Below, piece by piece: positions 9,754-21,471 of a stretch of DNA of 64,000 nucleotides. Location: assembly GCF_037176765.1 (NCBI RefSeq), contig NC_090025.1, forward strand, positions 20,210,545-20,274,544, given 5' to 3'. The notes beneath the pieces were generated by a model, which saw only the letters and a list, made by a program, of their open reading frames with translations, did no database searches and had not been told where the DNA came from. Each line of letters opens with the position of its first letter. The stretch's first letter is position 1. Position numbers and translations under genes: made by a program. The DNA comes from Anolis sagrei. Taxonomy: Eukaryota; Chordata; Lepidosauria; Squamata; Anolidae.

Positions 9754-10222
9754 AGGCCCCATCATATAATGCAGTTTGGAACTGCACCATATGGTTAGTA
9801 TAGACTTATATAATGTAGTTTAACAGCACTGAACTGTATTATATCATCATCATCATCATCATCTTTAATTACTTATTAATCGCCCTCCATCCAATATGCT
9901 CTAGGCGATTTACATAGCAGAAATTATACAGGATAAAACACATACATACAAATATTAATAAATTAACATGAGTCAAATGCTCTAGTAAAAAGCCAGGTCT
10001 TAAGTGCTAGAATAAAAGGCCCTAAGTCATGCATGGCTCTCAAATAGGGAGGCAAGGAATTCCATAAGGCAGGGGCAGAAATAGATAAAGCCCTGCGTCT
10101 GGTGCTTTCCAAGTGCATTTCTCTAGGACCCAGTATATAGAGCAAATCACGTTGAGATTGAGATTATATGAGTTTATACTGACCACATAATGCCGTTCCA
10201 AAATGCATTATATGATGGGGCC
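9754..10222. mobile_element. Palindromic MITE split by a LINE tail
   Basis: Ends GGCCCCATCATATAATGCA and TGCATTATATGATGGGGCC are perfect inverted copies. The interior is interrupted by a LINE 3' end. Related in style to family B and to 10968-11065. Confidence 0.65.
9842..10150 (-). mobile_element. LINE 3' end (reverse transcriptase C-terminus)
   Basis: Minus-strand translation RRRALSISAPALWNSLPPYL and LALKTWLFTRAF is the C-terminal signature of CR1/L2-group reverse transcriptases. The tail is an (ATC)n repeat at 9842-9862, with the CCCTCCATCCAATATGC region before it. Confidence 0.75.
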
Positions 10223-10428
10223 TATATTACATTAAATGCATCTTTATTTGCTTTTACTTACTATATTCTAATATTAATATCAAGCCAATACAAAGTTGAT
10301 GGTATATTATAGTATGGGGTATAGTATTAGGCCTATTTTTAATAGGAACTCTCACACAACCAGAAACTACATTTATCCAGCATCTACCAATCCCCACGGA
10401 TATTGATTAACTGAGAGTACTGCTGTAC

Positions 10429-11164
10429 CTTGCCTGTCATTGGTGACCTTGACCATTTGACTTAAAGTGTCCTTGTTTTCCATTTGTTTTTCTGCAAAGT
10501 CAGCGTTTAGAGGCAATGGTTTCTTGGAAGTCGTAGGTTGAATCTCAAGAGAGTCTCGTTCTCAGAATGTTTTGCCGCAAGCCAGTGGTATATACTCGGC
10601 ACCAAATTTGGAGACAGGCAGGAGGTAGGGCATGCAGGAGACACTCTGATTGGGAAGGACAGCCTCACCCTCCTACTACCTCTTAAGTGGCAGCCAGCAT
10701 GATATTGACAGTAAGAGCATTATATTTAGTCTCTGTGCTTCTGCCAATGTCCTGTTGCTTTTCTATGAGTCAGACTCCCTTCCATGTGCTGCAATGGGAG
10801 CAAGGAGGAATGAATGTTTTCAGAGGCAGACTGTTTGACAGTGGTTTTGAAGGGACTACAGAGCCATCTGTTCTAGCTTTCTGGCATATGGCCCAGGAGA
10901 GATAAGCTTTCACTATCTAACTACAGGGGACCATCAGCAGGGAGAGAAAGGAGGATATCTCAGGTTGGTTCTATGTTGCCAAATAATGCAGTTTGAACTA
11001 CATTCTACGGCCAGTGTAGAACCATATAATGCAATTCGAACTGCGTTATCTGGCAGTGTAGAACCAGACTCAGTCAAAGGCTGCTTTCAAAATGAATGGT
11101 ACTAACCAACAGTACGAAACAAAATAAGCCAAGCGGTCAGTAAATATTCTGGAGCTCTTGACAT
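10429..11164. other. No gene; one degraded palindromic element
   Basis: Mostly unique-looking DNA. At about 10968-11065 a small palindrome (AATAATGCAGTTTGAACTAC, CAATTCGAACTGCGTTATC) resembles the ends of the 9754-10222 element. Confidence 0.4.
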
Positions 11165-11167
11165 TAC

Positions 11168-11348
11168 CCAGTTATAGGACTAATCTTCCACTTTGACTAT
11201 CATAGCAAGAGTCTACAGAATCCTGGGATTTGTAGTTTGGTGAGGAACTAAATCTCTTTGGCAGAGGTGGTGAAATTTTCAAAACTACAACTCCCGTGAT
11301 TCCAGAGCATTGCACCATGGCAGTTATAGTGCCATGCATTATTTCTAG
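11168..11348. mobile_element. Palindromic MITE, family A
   Basis: AATCCTGGGATTTGTAGTTT and AAAACTACAACTCCCGTGAT arms around CTCTTTGGCAGAGG, with CATGGCAGTTATAGTGCC at the right. Confidence 0.65.
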
Positions 11349-11506
11349 ATGGTAAACTTTGTATCATGCCTATTAGATGGCATTTCGAAGTTACTGACCA
11401 TCCTGGCTGGGACATTTTGTGCATTGTAATGTCTCAAAAATATTTTTTGCAATCGCCTGTATTACACTGCAAGTTTCCAGGAGGGGGACATGTGCATTTT
11501 TCCTGT

Positions 11507-11580
11507 TATTTATTATTATCATTATTATTATTTACTTTTATCCCGTTTTTCTCCCATGAATGGGACTAAAAGTGGTGAAG
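11507..11580 (-). mobile_element. LINE 3' tail
   Basis: TATTATTATTTACTTTTATCC, CGTTTTTCTCCCATGAATGG and GACTAAAAGTGG form the reversed tail of the common LINE family. Confidence 0.55.
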
Positions 11581-12067
11581 TAAGTGGTAGAAAATATTTG
11601 GTACTTCATTTACCAAAAAGTCTTACATTTGAGATGATAGGTTTTGCTCACTGTGTGTAACTCAAATACTGTTATGGTTAATTCCATGTTGCTCTTGCAA
11701 AACTTTGTCTGAACACTATATTTATAGAAAACAGAAATCACTGTAAGGTACTGTTTATATGGAAACATACAAGTGTTCACCAAAATACTTTTATCATAGG
11801 TCAATGCGAAAAGAGAAGCATTGTTAAAAACGCCACCATATAATTCATACCTGGAACAGTCATATGAGGAAACTAATGATCAAAATCAATACAGGTTTGG
11901 AATATTGCAGGTAACAATACTCTAGTTATCCTTTGGTGAACAGAAAATACTTGTGTGAAATTTCTCCAAATACATAACCCACATTAGCAATCAGACTAGT
12001 GCAGGAAAATAATATCCAGTAAAGAAAAAACTTTTTACTCCTTGAACTTGCTGAGATCTTATGAAAG

Positions 12068-12362
12068 ACTAGACGTCCCTTGCCAAGTGTTGTTGTGGCC
12101 CAGTCTGTGTATGTATTTTGTGTGTGTATATATGTGTGTATCTATTTGTGTATGTGTGTATATATGTGTTTTTGTGCAGGCATTGTAATGTTTTGTTATG
12201 TTTTTGTGCTTCTTAAGTCTCTTCTGCTGTTTTTCAATTTTTATGAGTGATGGTCGCTCGTTGGCCTGACAGGTGCATTGTGTCCAAATTTGGTGTCAAT
12301 TCATCCAGTGTTTTTTGAGTTACGTTAATCCCACAAATGAACATTATATTTGTATTTAGATT
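12068..12362 (-). mobile_element. Non-autonomous Helitron
   Basis: Read on the minus strand, it ends in a hairpin-forming GCCACAACAACACTTGGC-like segment followed by CTAG and T, the Helitron 3' signature. The left end lies in AATACAAATATAATG. A TG-rich tract is at 12115-12180. Five more copies occur in the window. Confidence 0.65.
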
Positions 12363-13433
12363 TTAAAATATTTTATGACACTGAGCTATTTGGATTTCCA
12401 GAAATGTCACGTCCATGTTTAAATAACTAACAAACAAACCCTTTTACCCAGTCGAAGTCAATGAAAAAGTTTTTAAATTACTGCTTTATCTTTTTCACAG
12501 ATGCTGACATCCCAGTGCATGTGGTGATATGGGACAGAAAAGGGCAGGTGCTTCTAGAGTGTGTCACAGTCTGTGTCTCTTGACATTATGGAAGGGATAT
12601 GGTTTCATTCATGGGTCACTGTAGCCGTCACTAGAGCGAACTCCACTTGGCTTGTGTCCCAACCTCATACCTTTCAGTTGAACTTTGCAGCCTATGAAAT
12701 CGTAGCGCATGAACACTGCGGGTGCCAAAAGCAATGAGATATGGCTCATTTGCCTTGCTTGGCTGAAAAGTATGGGCCAAGGGGGCATGCTTTTTAGAGA
12801 TAACTACGTCAATTACAGAGTAATTTGGCTGACATCGTTGACCACTGCAGATCAGTAGGAAAAGCCCAGTCAAGTGTTTCCAAATGGACATCCTACTGAA
12901 TGGCCTCAAGTCTAAGTCTGCTTCAACATAACAGAAGAGCAATCAGAATGTTCTTGGCAAATCAGAACACTTGAAGGATATGCATTTGATGTTTTAAGCA
13001 TTGTAATCATAAAATCTACCTGCTTTAAGGAGGAACGAGTGAATTTCAATAATTTTGCCTGCAAGCAGATAATAAGAGAGAAACACATGCAATGACTGAC
13101 TGATTCAAAAGATATTTCACAAATTATTCAAGGAAGACCATCCTTACAATGCAGTTTATCAAATTTACAAAACCATGACTATATCATTAGTGGTGAATTT
13201 TGACCTGCAGATTCTCACCTGGACAGTTTCTACTGCCAGGATTTGGTGGGGAACCAAATATGACAGCATATCCAGGTAGCTAATTGTTAAGTCAGAATGA
13301 GAAGACAGGTTTGAGTGCCTGATGCAACCATGAGGTAATGCCACAGCACCAGGGATGATGCAACACCATATGTGTTTGTCTGGGTCTTGGAAAAAAGTAG
13401 AACAGCCAACATGTTTTGTGGTTGGTTTGTGTC
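12363..13433. other. No recognised feature
   Basis: Moderately AT-rich DNA without splice-supported coding potential or a recognised repeat. Confidence 0.45.
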
Positions 13434-13530
13434 ACTGAATCAGAGTTGGAAGAGGCCTCGTGGGCCATCCAGTCCAACCTCCTGCCAAGAAGCAGGAAAA
13501 TCGCATTCAAAGCATTGATGGAGAGATTTC
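13434..13530 (-). mobile_element. CR1 LINE, 3' fragment
   Basis: AGAGTTGGAAGAGGCCTCGT, CATCCAGTCCAACCTCCTGC and CAAGAAGCAGG are the reversed CR1 3' region also seen at 6784 and 41886. Confidence 0.75.
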
Positions 13531-13699
13531 TACGTAGGAGAATTTGCTGAGAATAAGAGAGAACATGATTATTGTACAGAGCTGTTTGCATTTTTATGCT
13601 ACTTAACTTCAAGATAAAAAGCCTTTCTGATCTTGGAACAAAACCTCCGCTATCTGCCTGTGTGTGCTGTTCAGTCAAGTACCTCCAGATTACTTGGAG

Positions 13700-14012
13700 A
13701 CCTACAACCAGAGGTGGCCCTAGGTAATTTTCAACGGTAAGCAAACAGTATTTTGGCACCGCCCCCCCCCCCCAAACCAATCACTGATATATATTTTTTG
13801 TTCGTTGTGCCATATTTGGTTCAATTCCATCATTGTTGGAGTTCAGAATGCTCTTTGATTGTAGGTGAACTATACATCTCAGTAACTACAACTCGCATAT
13901 GTCAATGTCTACTGTATTTTCCCCCAAGACTGCCTCAAGAGCGCCCCTGGGCAAAATCAACTATACTGCAAATGCTTACTTTGCATAATGGGTTGAGCCA
14001 CCCCTGCCTACA
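13700..14012. mobile_element. hAT-like non-autonomous element
   Basis: Ends AGAGGTGGCCCTAGG and GGGTTGAGCCACCCCTG are imperfect inverted repeats. The middle (AGAATGCTCTTTGATTGTAG) matches, inverted, part of the hAT element at 1-722, so the two families share sequence. Confidence 0.5.
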
Positions 14013-14629
14013 GCTAGCTTTCCTTGCTCATAGAAAAAGTAGAAAATATCCCAACATCTGTAACATAACCAGAGAAAGTCCAAGGCTGTATTGATCTAAC
14101 ACAAGGTAGGTAATTCTATCTCCACCCAGATCTTTGGTAAAACTGATAGATTTTGTCAATTCGAGGTCAAGCTGTCTTGAAATACTTTAAATTGTTGTAA
14201 CTCACTGATTCTGGGGAAGTATAATTATCAGGTTGGTTTACTGATAAGTGGGAAACCTGGCTTGGAAAAGTAACAGTGAGAATTTCCCCCTAATTATTCC
14301 ATGGAGAAAAACAAATGTATTTTATCTTTCCATTCTTACTGGGCACATTTTTGGAATACTGAAGATCCTAGTTCATTTGGGGAGTCAAGTGCATACATCA
14401 GGAAGTTACTACATTCTTTATTTGGAATTTTCAACATAAAGATCATGTACCGATAACACTTTGCAAATGCTGTCATTAGCCTCCACTCAGCATGTATTTG
14501 TATTTGATGCACTGCTGCCAAGGACACAAGGTCTCTTACAGACATGTATACTCAGTAATGTGCATGTATATGTTCTGAGAGTATGCCCAGGAACATGCCA
14601 CATGCCCTAGGGGAATCCACATCTGTATT

Positions 14630-14871
14630 GGAGCCCCTGGTCACCCTTGTGCCAGTAGGATTGCTGACCGACAGGTCAGTGGTTCGAATCTGGGGGGAGT
14701 GCAGATGAGCTCCCTCTGTCAGCTCCAGCTCTCCATGCGGGGACATGAGAGAAGGACAAGGATGGTAAACATCAAACATCCCCTGGGCAACATCCTTGCA
14801 GACGCCCAATTCTCTCACATCAGAAGCAACTTGCAGTTTCCCAAGTCACTCCTGACACTGGAAAAAAAAAC
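14630..14871 (+). mobile_element. tRNA-derived SINE, type 1
   Basis: GGAGCCCCTGGTCACCC, then CAGGTCAGTGGTTCGAATC (B box), GCTCCCTCTGTCAGCTCC and CACTCCTGACACTGG before an A-rich end. Some internal loss against the 6036 copy. It abuts the presumed PPM1K 3' end. Confidence 0.8.
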
Positions 14872-14953
14872 ATATGTATCCACTGGAGCACCTATTCATG
14901 AAAGCATATTGTGACTGGACAGGGAAAACACAAGAGCACTTTGGAACAAGCCT

Positions 14954-14959
14954 TTTATT
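14954..14959 (-). other. PPM1K: Candidate PPM1K polyadenylation signal
   Basis: AATAAA on the minus strand in the context TTTTAATAAAAGG, at the far edge of the repeat-free stretch and about 80 bp before the adjacent SINE. It is the most distal candidate; nearer ones exist, so the choice is tentative. Confidence 0.4.
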
Positions 14960-15951
14960 AAAATATTCTGTTTTCAACCTGCTTCCATTATACATATCTA
15001 CACAAATACATATTTTAAAGCAACCATTTTGAATATAGTAAACACAGGGAATCCACACACTCATTCAATATATGTACACATGCACAATGACAACTCAGAC
15101 GTCATTAATGGCTAGTCCTTTTAAATGTAGAAAGGCAATCCAGCCATGCCTTGGCTTCTGAAAGTAGGGTTTTTATCACCAAACAAGAGGAAAGCCATTA
15201 GGATGGGGATTTATGATGTTTTTTCATAGGTATACAATGCAGAAACTTTTATTCTTATTCACGGTTAGCTTAAACAGATATTCAGCAGATAGTACCAGCG
15301 CTTGCAGTCTCCAATAAACTGGGTCTCCCATAAGATAGTGAACACTGCATTTTTTACATTATTCCTAAGGCAAATCTGCAATACAACGTATAAACAAGTG
15401 CACTTCAGTACTTTTACAAGTCAGTTATAATGTGTGAAGCTGTCAAAGAACTTCACATATCCAAGCAGGGAAATTGACATTCAATAATCATTTCCCTTTG
15501 AGGAAGCATTGATGCTTCTGAACCCTGTGGACACCAAAGGGAAGTTACTTTCTGTCATACATTCAAGAGGATAACATTGTGCCAAAACCAGGTGGGACAA
15601 AAAAATATATAAACATCACCCCTGCACTTTTCCAAACGCCAGCATACATTCAAGGCTTAATAATTCAAAATTTTGTTTTTATAAGTAGTTTTTTAAAATT
15701 TTGATTCTTTTCCTGTCCTCTATTTGAAGAACCAGAGTCCACATCATCTTCAGTTGTTTCGTCTGGATTCTCGAACCATCTAGTTTAAAACAAGTCTTTC
15801 ACTTCAAGAGATGTCATTCACTTCTTTACAAATATGGATACATTGTGCAAAAATGGAGGAAGTTCTTCTGGCACATGATGGAACAAAATTGAATTTCATT
15901 TAACAGAAGTAAAATTCTGAATTTAGCTTCTAGGAACATAGCTTCTCTATG

Positions 15952-15975
15952 TTTTTTTTTTTTGGGGGGGGGGGG
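15952..15975. repeat. T12-G12 homopolymer junction
   Basis: Twelve T followed by twelve G, in the presumed PPM1K 3' UTR. On the RNA strand this is C12-A12. A likely site of length polymorphism or assembly error. Confidence 0.8.
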
Positions 15976-18160
15976 AGCATAAAGAATTAAATATAAACAA
16001 GTTATTTACGAAATGCTGCTGTTAGTTTAAGTGGTGACTATCAGTTAACTGGTAAAACTTTCTGTCATGGCAGTGAAAAATTTTAGTTAGGGCAAGAACT
16101 TGGGAGGTTACAACTACCAGAATTTCCCAGTCAAAATTGCCAGTATTTTTTCAAGTTCTACTTAGAAAAATACTTTTTTCCAAACTCTAGTTAAGCCTAC
16201 ACCAAATTTTCAACTATTTCAGATACTGAGCCACAAGTACAATGCGGCTATCTGTGAAACCCTTTCCAATTATTGTCCCATACCATTAGTATCCTCCATT
16301 CTCAATCATTCCACAAAGTAATTTCAAACTATTGTGGATTATACAATGACCTTGATGTGTGATGTTACATAACCGATAGATCTGAGTATTCAACAAGATC
16401 ACCAGAGTAAATGAAGGTAGCTGAAAGGGGGTGAGGCCAATGCTTCTGGGCTGGTCAAAGTTATCCTCATTATGTGCCGAAGGAGTGCACTACTTGACAC
16501 AGTAGATATGTATATACACTTTAAACAAATTATTTATTTATAAACAAGAAAAGAGAAGATATTATACAAACATGTAAAATACACACTAAGTACAACAGAG
16601 CAATACCAGGGCACTGTCTGTTTGCAAAGCACTTCATGCCTTTTTTTAGAAGAAGGTACACATCCAAAGGATGTTCCATGAGCAAAGCTGGAATGATTTA
16701 CATGAAGGTCTGGCCCAAGAAGCCCAAGCATGAAACAGCAGCAGTCCACAGTTCACATTGAGGTCAGGATTCACTTGAAAGGCTCAGCACTGTTACACCT
16801 GGGAGCAACATAACTTGATATATTAATTAATTTTATTTCGCTTTTATACTCCAGGGAAATGTGTGAAATATTTGCATGAGAATGGAAAAGCAAATGCTTC
16901 CCATATGGTGGCTCAGAAGTCATCATAATCTGCCTATGGCATCTAGAGAAATGCAATGGTCCCCACAGCCTAACACATTATGTTCCTAACCTGTGGAAAT
17001 GTCCCTAACATTTAACCTATTGATGTCTTATCAAGAAATTCCAGTTACAGATTGTTCCCTTCATACCTAGGTTCCAATACTGAGAATCCCCAGAAAAAAT
17101 GGTACTAGATTTGTTGGCACTTTTTGCTTCCCTCCAAAATTTAACTTCAGGTGAAAATTAGAAGCAACTTTGAATAAACTCCCTTGTTCCCTTCCAACAC
17201 CAGTTGATAAGAAATGCAATTGGGTAACCTCACTGTATTTGCCAATTCAAAAGCAAAATGAAAGTTACTATTGTTTGAAAACTTAAGAGTTTAACTATTC
17301 CACTCCTGTCCCTTTCCTTCTGCCCCATCAATAACTATCCCAGTTAACATTGTGCATCTAGGACAGTTTTCTTCTATACCTTTGACATCAGAGTGAAAAT
17401 ATATAACCAAACTGAACAAAATTGATTTTAACACTTTACAGTATGTTTTGAAAGTGAACTATTTTGAAGTATTAGCATGTTTCAAGAAGGCTAAATCAAC
17501 ACAAATAATTTACATCGTATTCAATCTACTAAAGGCACACTATCTGGTCCCACGTATTAGTGTTGTGCACACAGAGGTCTCAGATGCCATAATTAGTCCA
17601 AAGATGAAGATACTTCTCTTCAATGTATTCTACCTCAAAAGCAGTGCTGGGTTAGCCGAAGACTTGGGGGATGTGACCAGAAATGGGTTGTCACTGATGC
17701 AAACTTTTAATCTTCCAGTTGTTAGATTCCCTCTACTTTTAAAATCATAGAAGAAAACACTTGTGATAGTGAGAGAGAGAGAAATGGCACCTGTCTTCTC
17801 TTTCAGCATGTACTTTGCAATACTGTGAAAACTGAGGGCCTTTTCCCCTCTGCAATATGTCTCAGCTCCCAATAAAGTACCAAGTGTTGTGTAAAACTTT
17901 TGGTACAAAATCCCTACAAAGATGCTAGCCAGCGTTAGCTCTGCAAAAACATGAGGGAATGGAAATCACTGGCTTGAAGTAAGTAGTAGCAAACATGTTT
18001 GTTAAGAGGCAACAATTAACAGCAGTTTGCGCCCCAGACAGAAATCACTAGCTGCAGCAAAAGAGATGGACAAGATAGTTACATCGATCTACGTATCTCC
18101 TTTTTGTTTGGCAAGGACCTAGAGCACATCACAATCAGTACTTTCCTACAGAAAGCCTCA

Positions 18161-18292
18161 TCATGCCCATCGTCCACTTGAGGCAAAGCTCCGGCTGAAT
18201 GAGAAGCTGATCTCAGAATTTTTGTATTTGCCCCACGCTCCAAATGGCACAACGATAGCGGTACTGTTATCCTCTGTTCCATACTGAATGGC
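18161..18292 (-). CDS. PPM1K: PPM1K last coding exon (residues 329-371 and stop)
   Basis: Acceptor TTCCCCAG at the upper end. It encodes [30 protein letters not shown] and the C-terminus [11 protein letters not shown], with stop TGA at 18163-18161. D336 in EDNSTA is the last metal ligand. The C-terminal 11 residues are identical to human. The exon is too short to stand out by length and was found by matching the expected C-terminus and acceptor. Confidence 0.96.
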   Translation of the reverse strand, partial: AIQYGTEDNSTAIVVPFGAWGKYKNSEISFSFSRSFASSGRWA

Positions 18293-21200
18293 CTGGGGAA
18301 AAGATTACAAAAGAAAGAGAAGTTTAGCCATTAAGCATCATGATTTCAACCAAGGCCGAGGAACTATTGAACATTCAAGGGTTCATTTTCGACCTCTCAG
18401 ACTCTCTGGGAGCAAGTATCACTTAATCTTCTGGTACCAAATACAGTAGAGTCTCACTCATCCAACCTTCACTCATCCAACGTTCTATATTATCCACTGC
18501 AGTCTTCCTCTCACCCAGATCCACAGCTGTTTCAATACATTGTGATGTTTTGGTGCTAAATTCGTAAATACAGTAATTCCTACACAATGTTACTGTGTAT
18601 TGAACTGCTTTTTCTATCGATTTGTTGTAAAACATGATGTTTTGGGGCTTAATTTGTAAAATAACATAATTTGATGTTATTATAAATTTTTATTATTAAT
18701 TTGAGGTTATTATTGATGTTTAATGGGCTTTTCCTTAATCCCTCCTTATTATCCAACATTTTTTGCTTATCCAATGTTCTGCCGGCCCGTTTATGTTGGA
18801 TAAGTGAGAGTCTACTATATGATAGGAAGTACTGGCTGCATTAATATCTATTTTCCGATTGGGAACCACTGCTTTAGAAATACTATCACCACAAGCATTG
18901 AGGAAACTTGTTTAGTCAGATGTCACTAGTTGCATCCATTTAAAGTAGGATGTTCAAGCAGGGTCAACAAAGGATGCAAGCGGAGTTGGCTGGCTTTGCC
19001 CAATATTGGCCTATGGCAAATTGTTTGAGTCAAGCCTACCTGTTCAGTTACCACATGAGCTGCTTCAGAGGGATCATGACACTGGTTAACAAAGTCACAG
19101 ATCTCTTGGCTGTTCACCATGAAGTTGATGCCGTCTGTTGTAAGGACCAAGAAGCTGTCACTCGCATGGTGCAACTGAAATGAAACAAAAATATACATGA
19201 AATCCAGATTGATGTGGTGGAGCAGAAATTCACGTTTTCAGAAAAAAAAAAGTATTTATATTTTCTGTGTTTCAAATATTATTTAATTTGTTTTATTTTA
19301 ACATTCAAATCGTCTTCTCCAATCTTAGTTAACAAGACAAATCTTGGAACAGGGATTCTAATAGGAAATACTATTAGAATGCAGGCTAGTACTAATGCAA
19401 TCTAGTACTAATGCAATCTAAATGCAGGCTAGTACTAATGCAATCTATGCAGTCTTTGCTTCAATGTCAACTTCACTCAAGTGTGAGAAGGAACATAGTA
19501 GAATGGAAGTACAAAAGGGATACGCATAACCACTCACCTGAATCCGTTTAGTCTCTGGCTCTGCTATCACACCATAGTTCTTAAGGTCCAAGTCTCCTAT
19601 GCTGCGGGTCATTGCCAGCCTGCCATTCACATGAGGCTGGCCCAAGCTGTTCCAGGCTACAAAACCACCACATTTTTTGATTCTTCACCCAACAAAAATA
19701 AGAAGGAAAAGTGTTAGTGTTTTATTGAGGGCCTTGGCCTTTGTAAGCCGCACCGAGTCCTTTGGGAGATGTTAGCGGGGTACAAATAAAGTTAATAATA
19801 AATAATAATAATTAGTGACTACACCCATATATGTTTTCCTTTTGCAGTCAATTCAACAAACAGATAATGATAAATCAGCCTTCCATTGTCATGACTATTT
19901 CCAATCAATTAATTGCCAAACAACCAGCTTGATCATGTGAGATGACTACTGCCAACAGCCTGTATTTATATTGGCTGTTTGCAAAGCAGGTTCTCATCAG
20001 AAGAACTACAAAGCGGCTGAACATCTGTAAATTGCTATTTCAAAAGATTAAGTGTCCTCAGAGTCATCTGATTATTTTCAACACAGGCCTGTAAACATAA
20101 TGTTCTTGACCCATACTGTCAGATCACCATCAGAGGCTCTGGAACATTACATGTATACATCTGTGCCAAGAAGGATTCTATCAATATTATGGTCCTCCTT
20201 CATGTTTCAGATACATATCAGCAGATCTAAAGGGACACTGAGTTAAGGCTGCAATGCCAAACTACCTCCCTAATACTGTCTATCAACATCTGAAAATGTT
20301 TATCTCCAGGCAGTGATGGAGCACCAGGTTAGATTTAGATTTGAAAAACAGATAACTTAAAATGTCCCAGTGTAACAGATTCCACTTTGCTGGACACCGG
20401 ACCATACATACACTGTAAATGGATAGGAGAACCCATAATTATTTCTTCTTGCACTGGAATGTAAAGGTCTATCCACTATCCTGTAGCCTGAAAGCTAATA
20501 ATCCTAATCATGATTGACCTAGGATTTGAATTCTGGCCTCGCAGTAGTAATAATAATCATAATAACAGTAATATAAAACTTTATTTATATTCCACCCTAT
20601 CACCCCTGGGGGACTCGGGGGGGGGGGGGATTCCAGCAAAAAAAAGGACAAACATTCAATGCTTCAATGGCAATAAGTACAAATACAATAATCCAGAATA
20701 ACCCCACATAAAAGACATTTGAACATAACTGTAGCTTAAATAAAACGTAATCTATCAAAAATTATACTAACATAAAACGTTAACATAAAACATCCCAATT
20801 AATTTACAAAAGCACTATTCCTCATGTTCATTATTAAAAGAAGGCCCCCAATTACATATTTTGATGGTGTACCTTTCTTTCTCATCCTTCCTTTCAGGTG
20901 TATGATCAATGGTCAACTTCGTGGCTTTTCCCTTGCGACATAAAAGTGCACGGCTATCGCCAACACTAGCCACAACTAGCTCGATCCCATCGCGCAGCAG
21001 AGCCACAGTTGCTGTGGTCCCAGCAGTCAGTAAGGTAGCTACAAATATCACATAAGATGAACTGTCAAAGTCTGGCTGTCATTCTGCTTGCAATATTTAA
21101 ACGATGCCTATTACATTATGATAGGTAATAAGGTATAAACTAAAGATATAAAGGCAGAAAACAGACAGACAGACATGCACAGAAAGGAGGAGAGGATTTA

Positions 21201-21420
21201 TTTTTTTTTTACAACATGGCTCCATGTAAGGGCATCTGACTACAACTCTGGAGATTAAGGGCCAAATCTCTGCTCGGCTACGGAAACTATTGGACAAGTA
21301 ACACTTTCTCAGCCTCAAAAGGAGGCAAAGACAAACCCTTCCTGGAACAAATCGTAGCAAGAAAACCCCATGATGGGTTTACCTTAGGGTTGCCACAAGT
21401 CAGAAGCAACCTGAAGGCAC

Positions 21421-21471
<51 letters not shown>

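Larger units (their letters stand above)
9608..10428. mobile_element. Tigger-like (pogo-type) element with nested insertions
   Basis: Left terminal repeat CAGTAGACTCTCAGTTAACC after TA (9606-9607), duplicated at 9697, and right end GATTAACTGAGAGTACTGCT ending in TA at 10428. It holds a palindromic element (9754-10222) that itself holds a LINE tail (9842-10150). Confidence 0.6.
14935..18160 (-). other. PPM1K: Probable PPM1K 3' UTR
   Basis: About 3.2 kb after the stop codon that carries none of the common repeat families, unlike the DNA on either side, with an SINE starting just beyond it at 14871. Possible AATAAA signals on the minus strand occur near 16532, 15248 and 14954. The exact end is inferred. 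A run of T followed by G (15952-15975) lies inside it. Confidence 0.5.
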
